The notes: a model not told the origin generated them from the letters alone. A stretch of DNA of 64,000 nt from Mytilus trossulus (GCF_036588685.1 NC_086378.1:24591578-24655577); one strand, 5' to 3'. Numbered from the stretch's first letter, positions 45,801 through 54,600 are shown. Program-made: numbers and translations.

Positions 45801-47061
45801 TGGATAGAACATAGCACTTTTTGGGGTTGAATCGCATTCCCCATTTGTCGGCCCAGATTTCTAGTTGTTGCAAATCTGTTTGTAGCTTTTGTTGGTCTTG
45901 GCTATTTTTAATTGTTCTGTATAGTAGGCAGTTGTCAGCAAATAGTCTTACTGATGATGTTACACTGTCTGGTAGGTCATTGATGTGGCACAGGAATAGG
46001 ATTGGTCCTAAGACTGTGCCCTGGGGGACCCCAGAGTCGACTGTTGTTTCGCCAGATGATTCGCCTTCCACGATGGTTCTCATTGATCTTGCAGTAAGGA
46101 AGTTCTTAAGCCATTTGTGTGTATTTCCTTAAATTCCATACTGATCTAATTTATGTAATAATTTGTTGAGTGGTACGGTGTCGAAAGCTTTTGAAAAATC
46201 TAATATGCCTACGTCGATTTGATGTCCCTTGTCGTGTTCTTGTAAGAAGTCGTTGATGGTAGTTATGAGTTGGGTTTCACATGAGTATCCTGACCTGAAG
46301 CCGTGGTTTAAGTTGGTAAGAATTTTGTTTTTTTCCAGATGTTTAAGAATATGCCTGCATACGATGTGTTCTAGAATTTTGCTGATGACAGATGTTAGGG
46401 ATACAGGTCTGTAGTTTTCTGCCAGGTGTTTGTCTCCTTTTTTGAAGATACTGGATATGTTTGCGTCTCTCCAGTCTTTTGGTAGTTCACCTGTGTCTAG
46501 GGAGCATTGCATTATGATTTGTAGGATGTTTGCTAGTTGTTCAGCACATTCCTTGAGTATGCGGTTTGGGATGTTGTCTGGTCCAGAGGCTTTATTTGGG
46601 TAAGTGTTTTTTAGTAGTTTTTCCAGCCCCTTTTGGTCGATCGTTAGAGTTGATATATTGATTTTAGCTCGTATTCTTGTTGTTGGTAGGTTAGTGTCTG
46701 ATGTTATTGTGAATACGGACTTGAATTGTTCTAGTAGGAGTTCATCATGTCAGTAACTGGTAGTCTTTTTTTATTTAGTTTTTCATTGTCAGTTTGCTTA
46801 TACTACATGTACTACTAGTTACTTTTGTTACCTATTCTTACATCAGACTGTAACTTCTCTTAAACTGAGTTTTACTGTGTGTATTGGTGTATAATGTTCC
46901 TGATTTATTTTCCTTTAATTTTATATAAAAAAAAAACGGATGACAGTGATGTCAACATATCTACAGAAAGAATATTCATACTATATTATGATTGTCATGA
47001 CAAATACTGTATAGTCCATGAAATGTTATTATATTCTTACTGTTAATATAAGTGCTTTCAT
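24932..47061 (-). CDS. Secreted DUF5054 / GH38-like glycoside hydrolase family protein, complete
   Basis: Fourteen exons, right to left: 47061-47041, 42500-42407, 41181-40964, 36965-36764, 34495-34346, 32969-32827, 32385-32154, 31594-31448, 30889-30743, 30552-30443, 29271-29076, 26910-26785, 26219-26049, 25191-24932. Every junction is GT-AG and in phase; lengths sum to 2217 bp, 738 residues plus stop. MKALILT plus IHVVAVVLSC forms a signal peptide. Motifs in order: VHIIFMNHLDVGYDG (H/D pair like the GH38 metal site), IYTTHPWLVSLYLNCP, GDITWHAGPMNMQ, SQRDVPAMTQGIVP, NVGVNTVTAPPAVP, IWHPGGYPDN, EFGDTWIEGTGSDPRKVAEM and TRLPESIYFVFQP. From memory these fit the DUF5054 family, distantly related to alpha-mannosidase-type GH38 enzymes. 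Substrate is unknown. It probably acts in the secretory pathway or outside the cell. Cysteines cluster in the C-terminal half (CMSDYGCP). The exon model is strong; the family name is less certain. Confidence 0.88.
25294..25440. repeat. Foldback MITE-like element H
   Basis: 'gttgatgccaattttcgtgg' near the left end pairs with 'catgaaaattggtattcaac' near the right end. A related copy lies at 28690-28915, and a weak one near 61905-62030. Confidence 0.6.
26049..26219 (-). CDS. GH38-like gene exon 13
   Basis: 171 bp, phase 1 to 1: VDITLQWFKKAPTRLPESIY then FVFQPVQNTDMSWKLHKLGQ ... NGSQRQH. Confidence 0.88.
26240..26397. mobile_element. 158-bp MITE with perfect 25-bp terminal inverted repeats
   Basis: Left end TACTGTAAATTCAGAAATTA, continuing TTGCG; the right end at 26373-26397 is its exact reverse complement. 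Decayed relatives end in 'tttatgaatttacagta' near 52815 and 53735, and in a similar phrase near 57545. Confidence 0.85.
26785..26910 (-). CDS. GH38-like gene exon 12
   Basis: 126 bp, phase 1 to 1: SKCNFVMMATFVDHSCMSDY then GCPVSITVEYNAEINQNTGQ. Three cysteines. Confidence 0.88.
26990..27140 (+). repeat. tRNA-like SINE fragment
   Basis: 'ggtcatgagttcaataatc' resembles a decayed Pol III B box, with a possible A box just upstream. Only the head is recognisable. Confidence 0.3.
27319..27385. repeat. 22-bp tandem repeat
   Basis: 'caggagattgggaaaatttg' plus gt repeats twice exactly, with a third partial copy. Confidence 0.8.
27685..27830 (+). repeat. Dispersed repeat family C
   Basis: 'gatgtggtgtgagtgccaat', then 'gagacaactctccatccaaa' and 'ggttaaagtacggccttca'. 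A shorter copy lies at 32040-32110. Confidence 0.7.
28690..28915. repeat. Foldback MITE-like element H
   Basis: Longer relative of 25294-25440. 'atgggtaccaattttgtgga' on the left pairs with 'tccacaaaataggaatccaa' on the right. Confidence 0.6.
29076..29271 (-). CDS. GH38-like gene exon 11
   Basis: 196 bp, phase 0 to 1: REWASASNPIGRFAYKSLNQ ... DYFNGSYPYSKHF ... KIWKMKMTDLFK. Confidence 0.9.
29303..29455. mobile_element. Family E element with GGCGGATCCAG ends
   Basis: About 150 bp bounded by GGCGGATCCAG and CTGGATCCGCC, with G runs inside. It sits in the intron just upstream of exon 11 of the GH38-like gene. Confidence 0.7.
30015..30310 (+). repeat. Family A repeat carrying a 36-bp minisatellite
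   Basis: Five 36-bp units start at 30054, 30090, 30126, 30162 and 30198 (AGAACACCCAGGTATTTATA...). They interrupt the family A body at 'gcaggatctgtctacccttc' and just before 'tagttttctttgttgtcttt'. The unit is an in-frame multiple of three, so an accidental ORF repeats HPGIYRRFIILE. Confidence 0.85.
30443..30552 (-). CDS. GH38-like gene exon 10
   Basis: 110 bp, phase 1 to 0: GLVKVADMLAAQECTNGFSL then QFDDEGTIISLKDPITK. Start of the C-terminal beta-rich half. Confidence 0.88.
30743..30889 (-). CDS. GH38-like gene exon 9
   Basis: 147 bp, phase 1 to 1: NLTNGVLSWQEQRNFSYMAI ... TLATQMKHELSQIDARKPDI. No ORF above background length marks it, so it was found by splice sites. Confidence 0.88.
31448..31594 (-). 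CDS. GH38-like gene exon 8
   Basis: 147 bp, phase 1 to 1: CSLSDSRIYNASVLMLKLGE then HTWGLSSVFDSVHWTNDKFY. 'LxKxGEHTWG' follows the catalytic half in this family. Confidence 0.9.
32154..32385 (-). CDS. GH38-like gene exon 7
   Basis: 232 bp, phase 0 to 1: EVLLYYEIARSQFPGADVQA ... IIDKEFGDTWIEGTGSDPRK then VAEMRALMRARSKCLE. The EFGDTWI-x-G-x-x-SDP block is the most diagnostic family motif. Confidence 0.92.
32827..32969 (-). CDS. GH38-like gene exon 6
   Basis: 143 bp, phase 1 to 0: GGYPDNPGKNPATPGGLSRH ... FPGFDHALCFGFRTDNSGPP then MNIA. Likely active-site loop region. Confidence 0.9.
33130..33445 (-). repeat. Dispersed repeat family C, long copy
   Basis: Reversed body of family C, ending at 'tgagtgccaatgagacaact' read on the minus strand, in the intron between exons 5 and 6 of the GH38-like gene. 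Confidence 0.7.
33573..33752. mobile_element. 180-bp MITE-like element with 23-bp perfect inverted ends
   Basis: Left end GCTGTTCCAGAAAATACTAT then GTC; right end at 33730-33752 is its exact reverse complement. C and G runs lie just inside the ends. Confidence 0.8.
33860..33990 (+). repeat. Dispersed repeat family B, partial
   Basis: 'ggaaatggggaatgtgtcaa' and 'ggtcttcaatgcagcgagaa' match family B; only its first quarter is present. Confidence 0.65.
34346..34495 (-). CDS. GH38-like gene exon 5
   Basis: 150 bp, phase 1 to 1: AMTQGIVPILEEEGVAAINV then GVNTVTAPPAVPPIFRWKF ... IGIWHP. Confidence 0.9.
35056..35079. repeat. (AGATA)n short tandem, four copies
   Basis: 'aagataagataagataagat' gives four overlapping GATA motifs. 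No evidence of function. Confidence 0.8.
35168..36393. mobile_element. Non-autonomous element (family G) with 166-170 bp internal tandem repeats
   Basis: Left end 'ctagaggctctcaagagcct' then 'gtatcgctcacct'; right end '...ggctaggtgagctaaaaa', so 8 bp (GCTCACCT) are inverted at the two ends. Inside are about six units sharing 'ggtcagcaccttataaggaa', 'tccaatagggtcctatgtta' and 'gccatcttggatgatgga'. One unit is interrupted near 35700-35820. No ORF. Confidence 0.75.
36764..36965 (-). CDS. GH38-like gene exon 4
   Basis: 202 bp, phase 0 to 1: CPNTTELSSFVNAVKQGD then ITWHAGPMNMQFEVMDVEL ... RTLSQRDVP. A plus-strand ORF across the same bases is only its antisense shadow. Confidence 0.9.
37060..39049. 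mobile_element. Two-kilobase non-autonomous TIR element (family F)
   Basis: TTTATACGACCGC near 37089 and its reverse complement GCGGTCGTATAAA at 39033 bound the element. The inside has no long ORF but is built of repeats: two units near 37560-37760, three near 37800-38330, and four units of about 155 bp at 38335-38925 (CCCAAAATCAATACCAACCT...). A GAC/CGA-rich tract lies near the right end. Confidence 0.8.
39745..39935 (-). repeat. Dispersed repeat family C
   Basis: Reversed family C, with 'ctggttttcctgtttgaatc' and 'cattggcactcataccacat'-type phrases. It lies just outside element F copy 1. Confidence 0.65.
39995..40930. mobile_element. Second, broken copy of element F with a family B insertion
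   Basis: Left 'gcagggcgcagctttatatg' and right 'tgtggtcgtataaaaatg' match the ends of the 37060 element. At 40020-40265 a reversed family B copy interrupts it. Confidence 0.7.
40964..41181 (-). CDS. GH38-like gene exon 3
   Basis: 218 bp, phase 1 to 0: DVGYDGLLPEELGF ... YFPRAIRLSEQLR ... FIYTTHPWLVSLYLNCP. The Asp completed at the junction gives HLDVGY. Confidence 0.9.
42407..42500 (-). CDS. GH38-like gene exon 2
   Basis: 94 bp, phase 0 to 1: IHVVAVVLSCNSYRADA, then EDVKKVHIIFMNHL. The hydrophobic core of the signal peptide is followed by the first beta strand ending at the His of HLD. Confidence 0.88.
42535..42720 (-). repeat. Dispersed repeat family C
   Basis: Reversed copy ending 'catcataccacatcttcttt', just upstream of exon 2 of the GH38-like gene. 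Confidence 0.65.
42836..43660 (-). mobile_element. LINE relic, 3' end with (GTT)n tail
   Basis: The minus strand contains, with stops, a TFLWN-type block preceded by LPKPKTELFKKSFMYSG, the usual end of a non-LTR ORF2. A (GTT)n run follows at 42836-42868. The frame is broken several times and the palindrome at 43437 is inserted in it. Confidence 0.55.
43428..43533. mobile_element. 88-bp perfect palindrome flanked by a 9-bp direct repeat
   Basis: Arms 43437-43479 and 43482-43524 (43 nt each, perfect) are separated by two bases. The sequence GTTTCTAGT stands directly on both sides (43428-43436 and 43525-43533). This is the signature of an inserted foldback element with a 9-bp target duplication. 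No coding capacity. Confidence 0.85.
43661..44900. other. Intron sequence without recognised element
   Basis: Part of intron 1 of the GH38-like gene. Apart from five GATGGTC phrases at 44523-44612, nothing recognisable. Confidence 0.5.
44510..44630. repeat. Degenerate 19-22 bp repeat with core GATGGTC
   Basis: GATGGTC starts at 44523, 44542, 44562, 44584 and 44606, with partly conserved spacers (GTCCGTACCCTG twice). Confidence 0.75.
45079..46800 (-). mobile_element. Truncated LINE with reverse-transcriptase ORF, inactive
   Basis: Jockey/CR1-like non-LTR element in intron 1 of the GH38-like gene, same strand. Reading from about 46740: NKASGPDNIPNRILKE, WRDANISSIFKKGDKH, NYRPVSLTSVISKILE, LDFSKAFDTVPLNKLL, then an in-frame TAA at 46129-46131, then SGVPQGTVLGPILF, LFADNCLLYR, NPYLGLQISNDLKW and the C-terminal thumb, ending at TAA 45079. 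The catalytic FADD is FADN (one base change at 45933). The 5' part, including endonuclease, is missing, and the frame shifts near 46745. It cannot move by itself. Confidence 0.88.
47041..47061 (-). CDS. GH38-like gene exon 1: start codon and seven codons
   Basis: ATGAAAGCACTTATATTAAC then A and the donor GTAAGAATAT, phase 0. The signal peptide is completed by exon 2, 4.5 kb away. Confidence 0.75.
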
Positions 47062-47889
47062 CTTGTGACTTGTCTTAGCCAAAAGAAATAGAAAGAAGTT
47101 GTTTACACAGGAAGTTACATAAAGGGAAATAACTTCTTTCTTTGAGGGGAAAATTTCACCACTGGAATTTTCAATTGACAACTTAATAATTTCACTTTAA
47201 AAAGTATTGATAATAATTAATTCAATCATCTTTGTTTCAACTCATTGATATTGTCATATCTGAGACTGATGGAATTTGATTATGGCGCGGTAATTGCAAG
47301 ATGATGCAATAATCAATCAAATAACATTTTGAAATGGTCCCTCTTACAAATGGGAAATAACTCCACAGAAACTATTTTGTTTTCTGCAAACTTTACAGTA
47401 AGGTCACTGTTGGTTCATCTTTCAGGCTTCTTAATTTAACTGATATTTTTTTGTGTATTCGTAATTTGAAGTCATGACAGATTTTTATGTGTGGAAATTC
47501 CACTGTTGTGCAATATTTTCCAAATTTCTTTTTTTTATTTATAGACCATGATATTATTAGAATATTCAGGAACATGGAACTGCATGCATGAAGACATGGA
47601 GAAAGAACTGATGTTGGAATCTCAGAAAGTAACATATAAAACAACTGCTCTGCTCTCACTTATGGTACACACCTGGTTATTTTTATGGTAATTTTGTTTA
47701 AGGGTCATGTTGACCCTATGGCTTAATTGGCTGCATTTTCACCTTAAAATTTACCCTGAGTACAGACAAACCTGTGCATCTGGAAAAGTTTTAAGGCATA
47801 GCATGCTCTAGATAAATAAATTTCAAATGCATTGTATGTTTTAGAAAATTGAAAACTGAACTGTATTTTGCAGTGCACTTTTTTTGTCC

Positions 47890-48090
47890 CTGCAGAAGAG
47901 GGTGGGGGGATAGGACCTTTATTGGGACTCCGGGATCGGGATTTTTTAAGCTCGGGATTGGGGGATCCGGGAATCCTTTTTTTTGGGGATTTCGGAATGT
48001 CAGGATTTACCTTATTTAAGTTCGGGACTTCAGGATTTCGTTTTTTTAAGTCTGGGATATTGGGATCAGGACCCCTCCTATCCCCCCTCA
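47890..48090. repeat. 'gggatccggga' repeat element
   Basis: Begins 'ataggacctttattgggact' and is built of short GGGAT..GGGATT units. The same element lies reversed at 62165-62360, beginning and ending with matching phrases ('aaaggtcctatt'). Confidence 0.7.
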
Positions 48091-48620
48091 GAAGATGATT
48101 GATACAATAAACAAACAGTTGAGTTTGGCATGTTGATATGGTCCACTCAATTTCACAGTTTAAATCACCAATTATTGTAAGGTATCTATTGTCCATATAT
48201 TGTCCATGTCAATTAATACAGCTCACTTCAATTATTATCTGCAGGGAAGTTCTCAAACCTCTTTTCAAACTTAGTTTATTTTGGCACCTTCTGGAGGAAT
48301 GAAAAAAAGTTTCTAAAACATGAAACATATTTGAAATTTATTTTTCAAGGGCATGCTTTGCCTTAAATTTTTCCAAATGCACAGGTTTATGTGTACACTG
48401 AGTAAATTTTGAGGTAAAAATGCAGCCATTTTAATAGCCAAAGGATCCACATGAACCTTAAATATTCTTGTAACATAAATTGGATTTTTTCCTTTGATGT
48501 TTTTATGAAATAATTTGCTTAAAAAGTGTGGTGAGGGAAAACCATGGTATATTATATGCAAATTAATGTTGTACCATACTTTGCTTATTACATATGCAAC
48601 TCAACTAGAATTCAAAGGGA

Positions 48621-48692
48621 AAAAGGCGGAGCTTCAGCCATGGTATAACATATTCATGATCATGTTATTCCATGGCTGAAGCTCCACCTTTT
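48621..48692. repeat. Hairpin with 31-bp arms
   Basis: Arms 48621-48651 and 48662-48692 pair at 29 of 31 positions around a 10-bp loop. Includes the palindromic CCATGG twice. Confidence 0.85.
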
Positions 48693-49826
48693 TTTTTTTA
48701 AATGTATCCGCCTCTTAAATATATAGGAAACTGTTAAGCGTACTAAAAGGTCAAGATCCTCATTTGTTTTCATTTCGTAACAAAAAGCAATTAATTATGT
48801 GTACCCAAATCTTAAAAAAACTTTTTCAAACTATATATGATTGTTACGAATTCCCCTAATTTTGGAAACAATTACTAAATGTTTCTTCTTAAAGTTGTGA
48901 AAAAAATGAAATGTGAAACTATCATTTCCTTTGCGAAGATCCAATTAAATTTCGATTTAAAAAAGGAGGTACCTATAGAAAAGGGAATAAATATCGGCTA
49001 CAAATATCTGTAAAAAAACATCAAAAGTTCAATGTAGGATAAAAAACTTAATTTACATATTTTTTTCACTGACCCCCCCCCTCTTAACTTGATTTGGGAT
49101 AAAATGATTTACCAATAGGGATATACATGTATGTAAAAAATCGATTTCAGATATACATAACTTGCAGAATTTTAACCCCCACCCCCAAACTATTTGATTT
49201 AAGTTTTTTTTTATCCTACATCGATCGTTTGATGTCGTCTCTTAGGGGAATGACAATATCTACGCCCCCTGGATCTGCTACTGTTTAAATACCGTGTTTT
49301 GTCATTAAAACTGTGTTTTAATAAATAATCTAATAATCCAATTAATAAAATAACGGAAGAAAGCAGTTTGAACGAAAACTAGAAATGTATAAATATGCAT
49401 TTTTCAATGAGATGAAAATTCTGTAAAATATGATTAATTTGTATGATACTTGAAAACAAAAACAAAAACAATTCTTACCGTCATTAGAATAATTATTTAA
49501 TCCTTGTCCGACGCTGGAATCCGATATTTTTATTTACCTCAGTCTGATCACATTATGAAATTACTTGCGCAAACAACCATACACGGGGCGCAACACTAAA
49601 TAAAAATCGGGATAATCTTACATTTTCTTTTCATTTTGCAAATTCAGGGGTTCTATTACATGAAATACACAGAAGATCATACACGAGGCGCAAAAGTGAC
49701 TTGCGCGAGCTTCCATTTCATTGGATAAAACTGTAACGTGATCAATTTCCAATATTAGTTGAAGGTCTTGAAGCTGTCAATCATTTTATTTATATTACAA
49801 ATTTTATATACCATGTGTCTTACTCA

Positions 49827-49879
49827 TTAACATATTTAAACAAACTCATCCTTCGGATTCCTTTGTTTAAATATGTTAA
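49827..49879. repeat. Hairpin with 18-bp perfect arms
   Basis: TTAACATATTTAAACAAA at 49827-49844 and its exact reverse complement at 49862-49879. Confidence 0.85.
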
Positions 49880-51587
49880 CTCGTAAAAACCATGGTATAT
49901 TATAGTACTTAGATCCGGACATCCTGGCATTTACAAAAGAAGATGTGGTATGACTGCAAATGAGACAAATGTCCACAAGAGACCAAAATGACACACACAT
50001 TAACAACTATAGGTCACCTTACGGCAAATTATATTTCTAGCGTTTTATATGATTTTGTTTGAATGTATATGTGTGATAGTCAGTCAGAACAGGCATCTGT
50101 CAAATAATGGCAGCTCACCTGCTGTGCAGAAGCAGTCAGCACTTTACAGACATGTTCCTTTGGCCAATGCCAAAACAAGCATGCTAAAATATGACGGATT
50201 TATTGCATTGATCAGCAAAAAACAGTTCAAGGTTAATTTCTTTTTGTCTCTACTTATAACATGTATAATTTGATTTGCGGTTGCCCACATACTTGTAAAA
50301 TGATATAAGTTGCAATACAAGCTATTATTTTTTTGGATACAAGTCAAGATGTATATTTTATAGATTTAAAAGATGTGGTATGAGTGCCAATGAGACATAT
50401 ATTTACCGTCTTTTGATGTGTATGGTGGGCATTTGTATATAGTCTAAGTCACTATAGTGTGTACCCCCTTTACGGTCAAGAAACGAGAGAAAAAAAGATT
50501 ATTGGTCATTTATACTCCTAAACATTTGCTGAAAAAAAATAATTATAGGCAGTCGCACAAATAATGATAGAAACTTCCTATTTCAATGATTTGATATACA
50601 GATTTCTTCTTAAGACAAAGACCAAGGTCCCCAGTAAATTTAAATACATCAAAATTATTGCTATTTGACATGTAAATTTAGGAGGCTCATGGGTACAAAA
50701 ATTTCAGCGAAAAATTAAATATTTGTTTTTTCACTACACATTTTATTTATTACACTATTACTTATAACTTAATAATATGGTACAAAAATCAACCAAAATA
50801 TTCAATTGGGTTGGCCTAGATGACTTTCAAAATGTTTGTATCTTTGAAAAAGCTCCAAATTATCTCCCTTTGGTGCAAAAATGCCAATATTTTGGCATTA
50901 AAATTGAAATATCTTTTTAAAGTCATGGGTGAGACCTATATCTTTTATTATTGTTTTCAAATCAGCTGTACATAAACTAAATAATTATGAAATTTTAGCG
51001 ATTTCTATAATTTAGTTCTTTAATTTAATTTAACAAAAATGTATGCTTCTTTCAGAGGCAGATTGTGAGTTTTTATTTTTTTATTAGTTAATTTATAGAA
51101 CAAAATAGCGAATCCTATTTTAGAAAAAAAAAATATTTATACCCAATAGCCCCCTTAAAATAGCTTTCAAGAATCTTTTTGCAATGCTTCACCACACTCT
51201 AATGTTTGTTGCTATGTCTAAACATATTTAAAATAGGAGGTTTTTTTTCCCCTCACTATCATTTAAATTTTATCCTTGGGTTGTCATGGTCGGGGTGTTT
51301 GCCAAAATCCTGCCATGTTTTTTTTCGAATTGTTCTCATGGTTATGGGAATATTTTAACAGACATTATACAAACAAACTTATGAACATACATAAAGATGA
51401 CAAATGGACAAAAATAGACAAGAAAAATCTAGATCTGCTTGCACTGATCTTTGTTTCAGTTGTCAGAATGAGAGATCTTATTATTGCAATTGTTAGTTCA
51501 ATTCCTGCGTTTTATATTTTCAATTTTAAGTATAAAAAGAAAATATATTGCTGTCCTTATAATATATGCATTATTTTTTAGAATATT

Positions 51588-51675
51588 ATGGATCAGAACA
51601 ATGACGAGAGCATGAAATCCAGAATTTCAAAGAGTTTTCAGCGATACAAGCCCACTTCAATCAAAACCTTTGATG
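51588..51675 (+). CDS. eif2ak1: eif2ak1 coding exon 1
   Basis: 88 bp, ends phase 1: [20 protein letters not shown] then KPTSIKTFD. Hydrophilic N-terminus with no clear match in mammals. Confidence 0.8.
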
Positions 51676-54600
51676 GTAAGATATTTTTGATTTTAATGTT
51701 TTAGAAGATAATAGATCAAACTTCACTTTTAAAAAGACAATAAATGTATAATACATAAAATGGATAGCAGGAATCCTGAAAATACAGCCCAGTTTAACAT
51801 GTCATAATTGAACCATATCAAAAGCCAACTCCTTGATGATGGAAGGTTAAGGACCTTCACTGGTTTAACAGCCGAAAAAGAAGAAATACAAATTAAGACT
51901 AGCAATATATGGCTCAGATGTTGTAAAGCAAAATCACAATAAAAAAATCTGTACAAAAATTTGTCATTGCCTTTTAGGCTATTCAATTAACAAAAAGAGA
52001 TACAAGACAAAAAAAGTATAATGTTTTTATACTACCTAAAGTACATGTAGTGACTTTTTTTTCAAAGCCAGACAAGTTTTCACTTTCAGAAGTGCTTTGA
52101 TAGTTCCTTGTGTCAAATCTTTTGTCATTTAAGACATTTATTTTAATTTTATAGACTCAGACATAGCCAGTATGACTTCCAGCAAAGAGAGCCGCAAGGA
52201 TGTACCTAATGCCTGTAACGGAGGACTTGTGCCTAGAACTGTCCCATCACATCTTTTAATGATATCTATACTAGAACAATTGTGTTTTATGTATGCTCAA
52301 GATGAAGAAAAAGGGAAAGAACTGTTCAAAGGTATGGTGAAAATTTTTAAGATATTGAAGAAATTAGAAGAATACATGTTGAACCTATTAAAAGTAACAA
52401 GTACACCTGGCCTTGAAGGCACAAAAATTATGCTCGAAACATGAAATCCAGCAATTTGATTGGTTGATTTTCGAGTCTGAGTACAAAAACCATGCTCAAA
52501 AGTTTTATGACCGTGAGGCATGATTGCAAAATCAATATTGATAAACAACAAGTCATATTTAAAATACATTCAAGTACAATAAATGAACTTGCATATTTAT
52601 TGTTACTTTTGTATATTTAGAAATTATTGTGAGTTTTCTCTTAATGCAAATAATGATACTTTAAGAAAATTGCCACTATTTATAAGAACTTGTATTTTGA
52701 TATCTGAAACATATATATATCGTGCGCAGATTTTCCTGAAATCTTAAAATACTTAATCTCACATTTTTAGCCTTTTTTATTCAAAAATCGCAATGATAAA
52801 TGCCTCAACAATTTATGAATTTACAGTAGAATTTTTCTATTTGAGCCACACAATTAATTTACACCAAAATAGCAGGATCATTTAACTAATACAACTCTAT
52901 CATGGTCCTTAACTTCATATTTGATATTTACTAGACTACCAATGAAAGTTTTCGCAATTTCTTTGCAGCCATAAGCAGCCATCTTGCCCGACTGAATGTT
53001 GTACCAGCGTTGACTACTATAGATGAGATGTACAGTGTTAGATCACAATACAGACTGTTTATGGACCATGTATTACACACAGCCATGCTGAAAATAGACA
53101 AGGTTGGTTAATTGGTCAGTCAGCCATCATGGGTAATTTCATTGTTCGTACTCCAAAGTGAAAACAATGTTATGTCATTGGTTAAATTTCCATTGTTTAT
53201 AACGTTTTAAACCAATCAAAACGCTATGGTGTACGCTTTTGAAAATATTACCCAGGATGCATGAGATTCTGAAACGGCGAATTGTGCAAATATTTGAAAT
53301 TTTTCTTGCTTTTTGAAATGATTAAACTTTTTGATTGAGGAAATGAGTATTTGTTGATCCATAGATGCTCAAAATACAACAACAAATAAAAAAAATATTG
53401 TACACAAAAAAAATATATAATGTTTTGGTCTGTCCAATTTTAATGAACAAGTGGTTATCAAATTTTACTTTTTAAATAGCCATTAATCCAACTAACAGTT
53501 TGAAAGTTATATAAAAGCAAATATTTTTTCGAAATTATTGTCTGTCAGATTGAATTTATAATTTGTTGGTATAGGTTTCATAAAAATAAAAAATTGCATT
53601 TTAAATTTTGAAAACCTTTTATGACATTGTAAGATTTATAAATGCAGGATTTCCTGAAATTTATGTAATTAATCTGACTCACAATTTTGTCCATTGTTGA
53701 ACAAACACACACACAAAAGTATGAATTTACAGAATGATGAATTGCTAAAATTTATATGTTGTTTCTTTGTTCAGACCAGGAGAGCTCTTCCTTCACCGAC
53801 ATCACCCATGGAACAGATTAAAAGGTGTGTTGGGGTTTTTTTTTAAATAAAAGATATATCTAAAATTAGATGTAAGAGAAATAACATTTTATCAATTAGA
53901 ACTGATGTATAAGTCTTCTAAGAACATTAAGGACAAAAAGTAGACAATATTATTCAAGAGGGATGAAAGATACCAAAGGCACAGTCAAACTCATAAATCT
54001 AAAACAAACTGACAATGCCATGGCTAAAAATGAAAAAGACAAACAGACAAACAATAGTACACATGACACAACATAGAAAACTCAAGAATAAACAACTTGA
54101 ACCCCACCAAAAACTAGGGGTGATCTCAAGTGTTTCGGAAGGGTAAGCAGATCCTGTTCCACATGTGGCACCAACTATGTTCTACTGGTGGAATCATGAT
54201 TATTCTATAAATGCCAATTGTCCTGGACTTTGTGGGTATAGGTTTATTATAAATTTCAATGCTAAATGAAGTGCAAATATTCTATTCTTTCAAATAAAAA
54301 CAAAAAATAGATAAATTAAAAGTACTCCTTGTAAAATCTCAATTCTGAAAAAGACCCTTCAGGACAAACATTAAAAGCATATGCAGGGATTGTGATTTAT
54401 ATAATAGCCCTATAAAGTAAGTCTCTTTTTCTTTTTGCTAAACTAAAAGTTGCAATCATCACATCTCATTTTCACTCATTAAAAGTTTCCAGTGTGGATT
54501 TCCACTTCAAAGGACTTTTTGTCAAGAAAATATAGATGAGATTTGTCAAATTGTCATTGATAATTTAATACAAATGAACTCCAAATAAACTGTCTATAAC

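Larger units (their letters stand above)
46801..51581. other. Gap between two divergent genes
   Basis: Separates exon 1 of the GH38-like gene (47041-47061, minus) from the first coding exon of eif2ak1 (51588, plus). It contains a 'gggatccggga' repeat element (47890-48090), two strong hairpins (48621, 49827), a duplicated CATACACGRGGCGCAA phrase (49578, 49678) and family C copies at 49935-50035 and 50370. Promoters and 5' UTR exons of both genes must lie here, but cannot be placed. Confidence 0.5.

Noticed and set aside
45079-46083. 334-codon ORF as a host gene
   Set aside because: Motifs are those of a reverse transcriptase (SGVPQGT, FADN); it is part of a dead LINE.
48000-48196. Pro/Asn-rich minus-strand ORF (47744-48196)
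   Set aside because: The periodic peptide comes from the 'gggatccggga' repeat units, not from a gene.
51276-51581. 101-codon plus-strand ORF just upstream of eif2ak1
   Set aside because: It runs into the splice acceptor before the eif2ak1 start, is low-complexity toward its end and matches nothing known to me.
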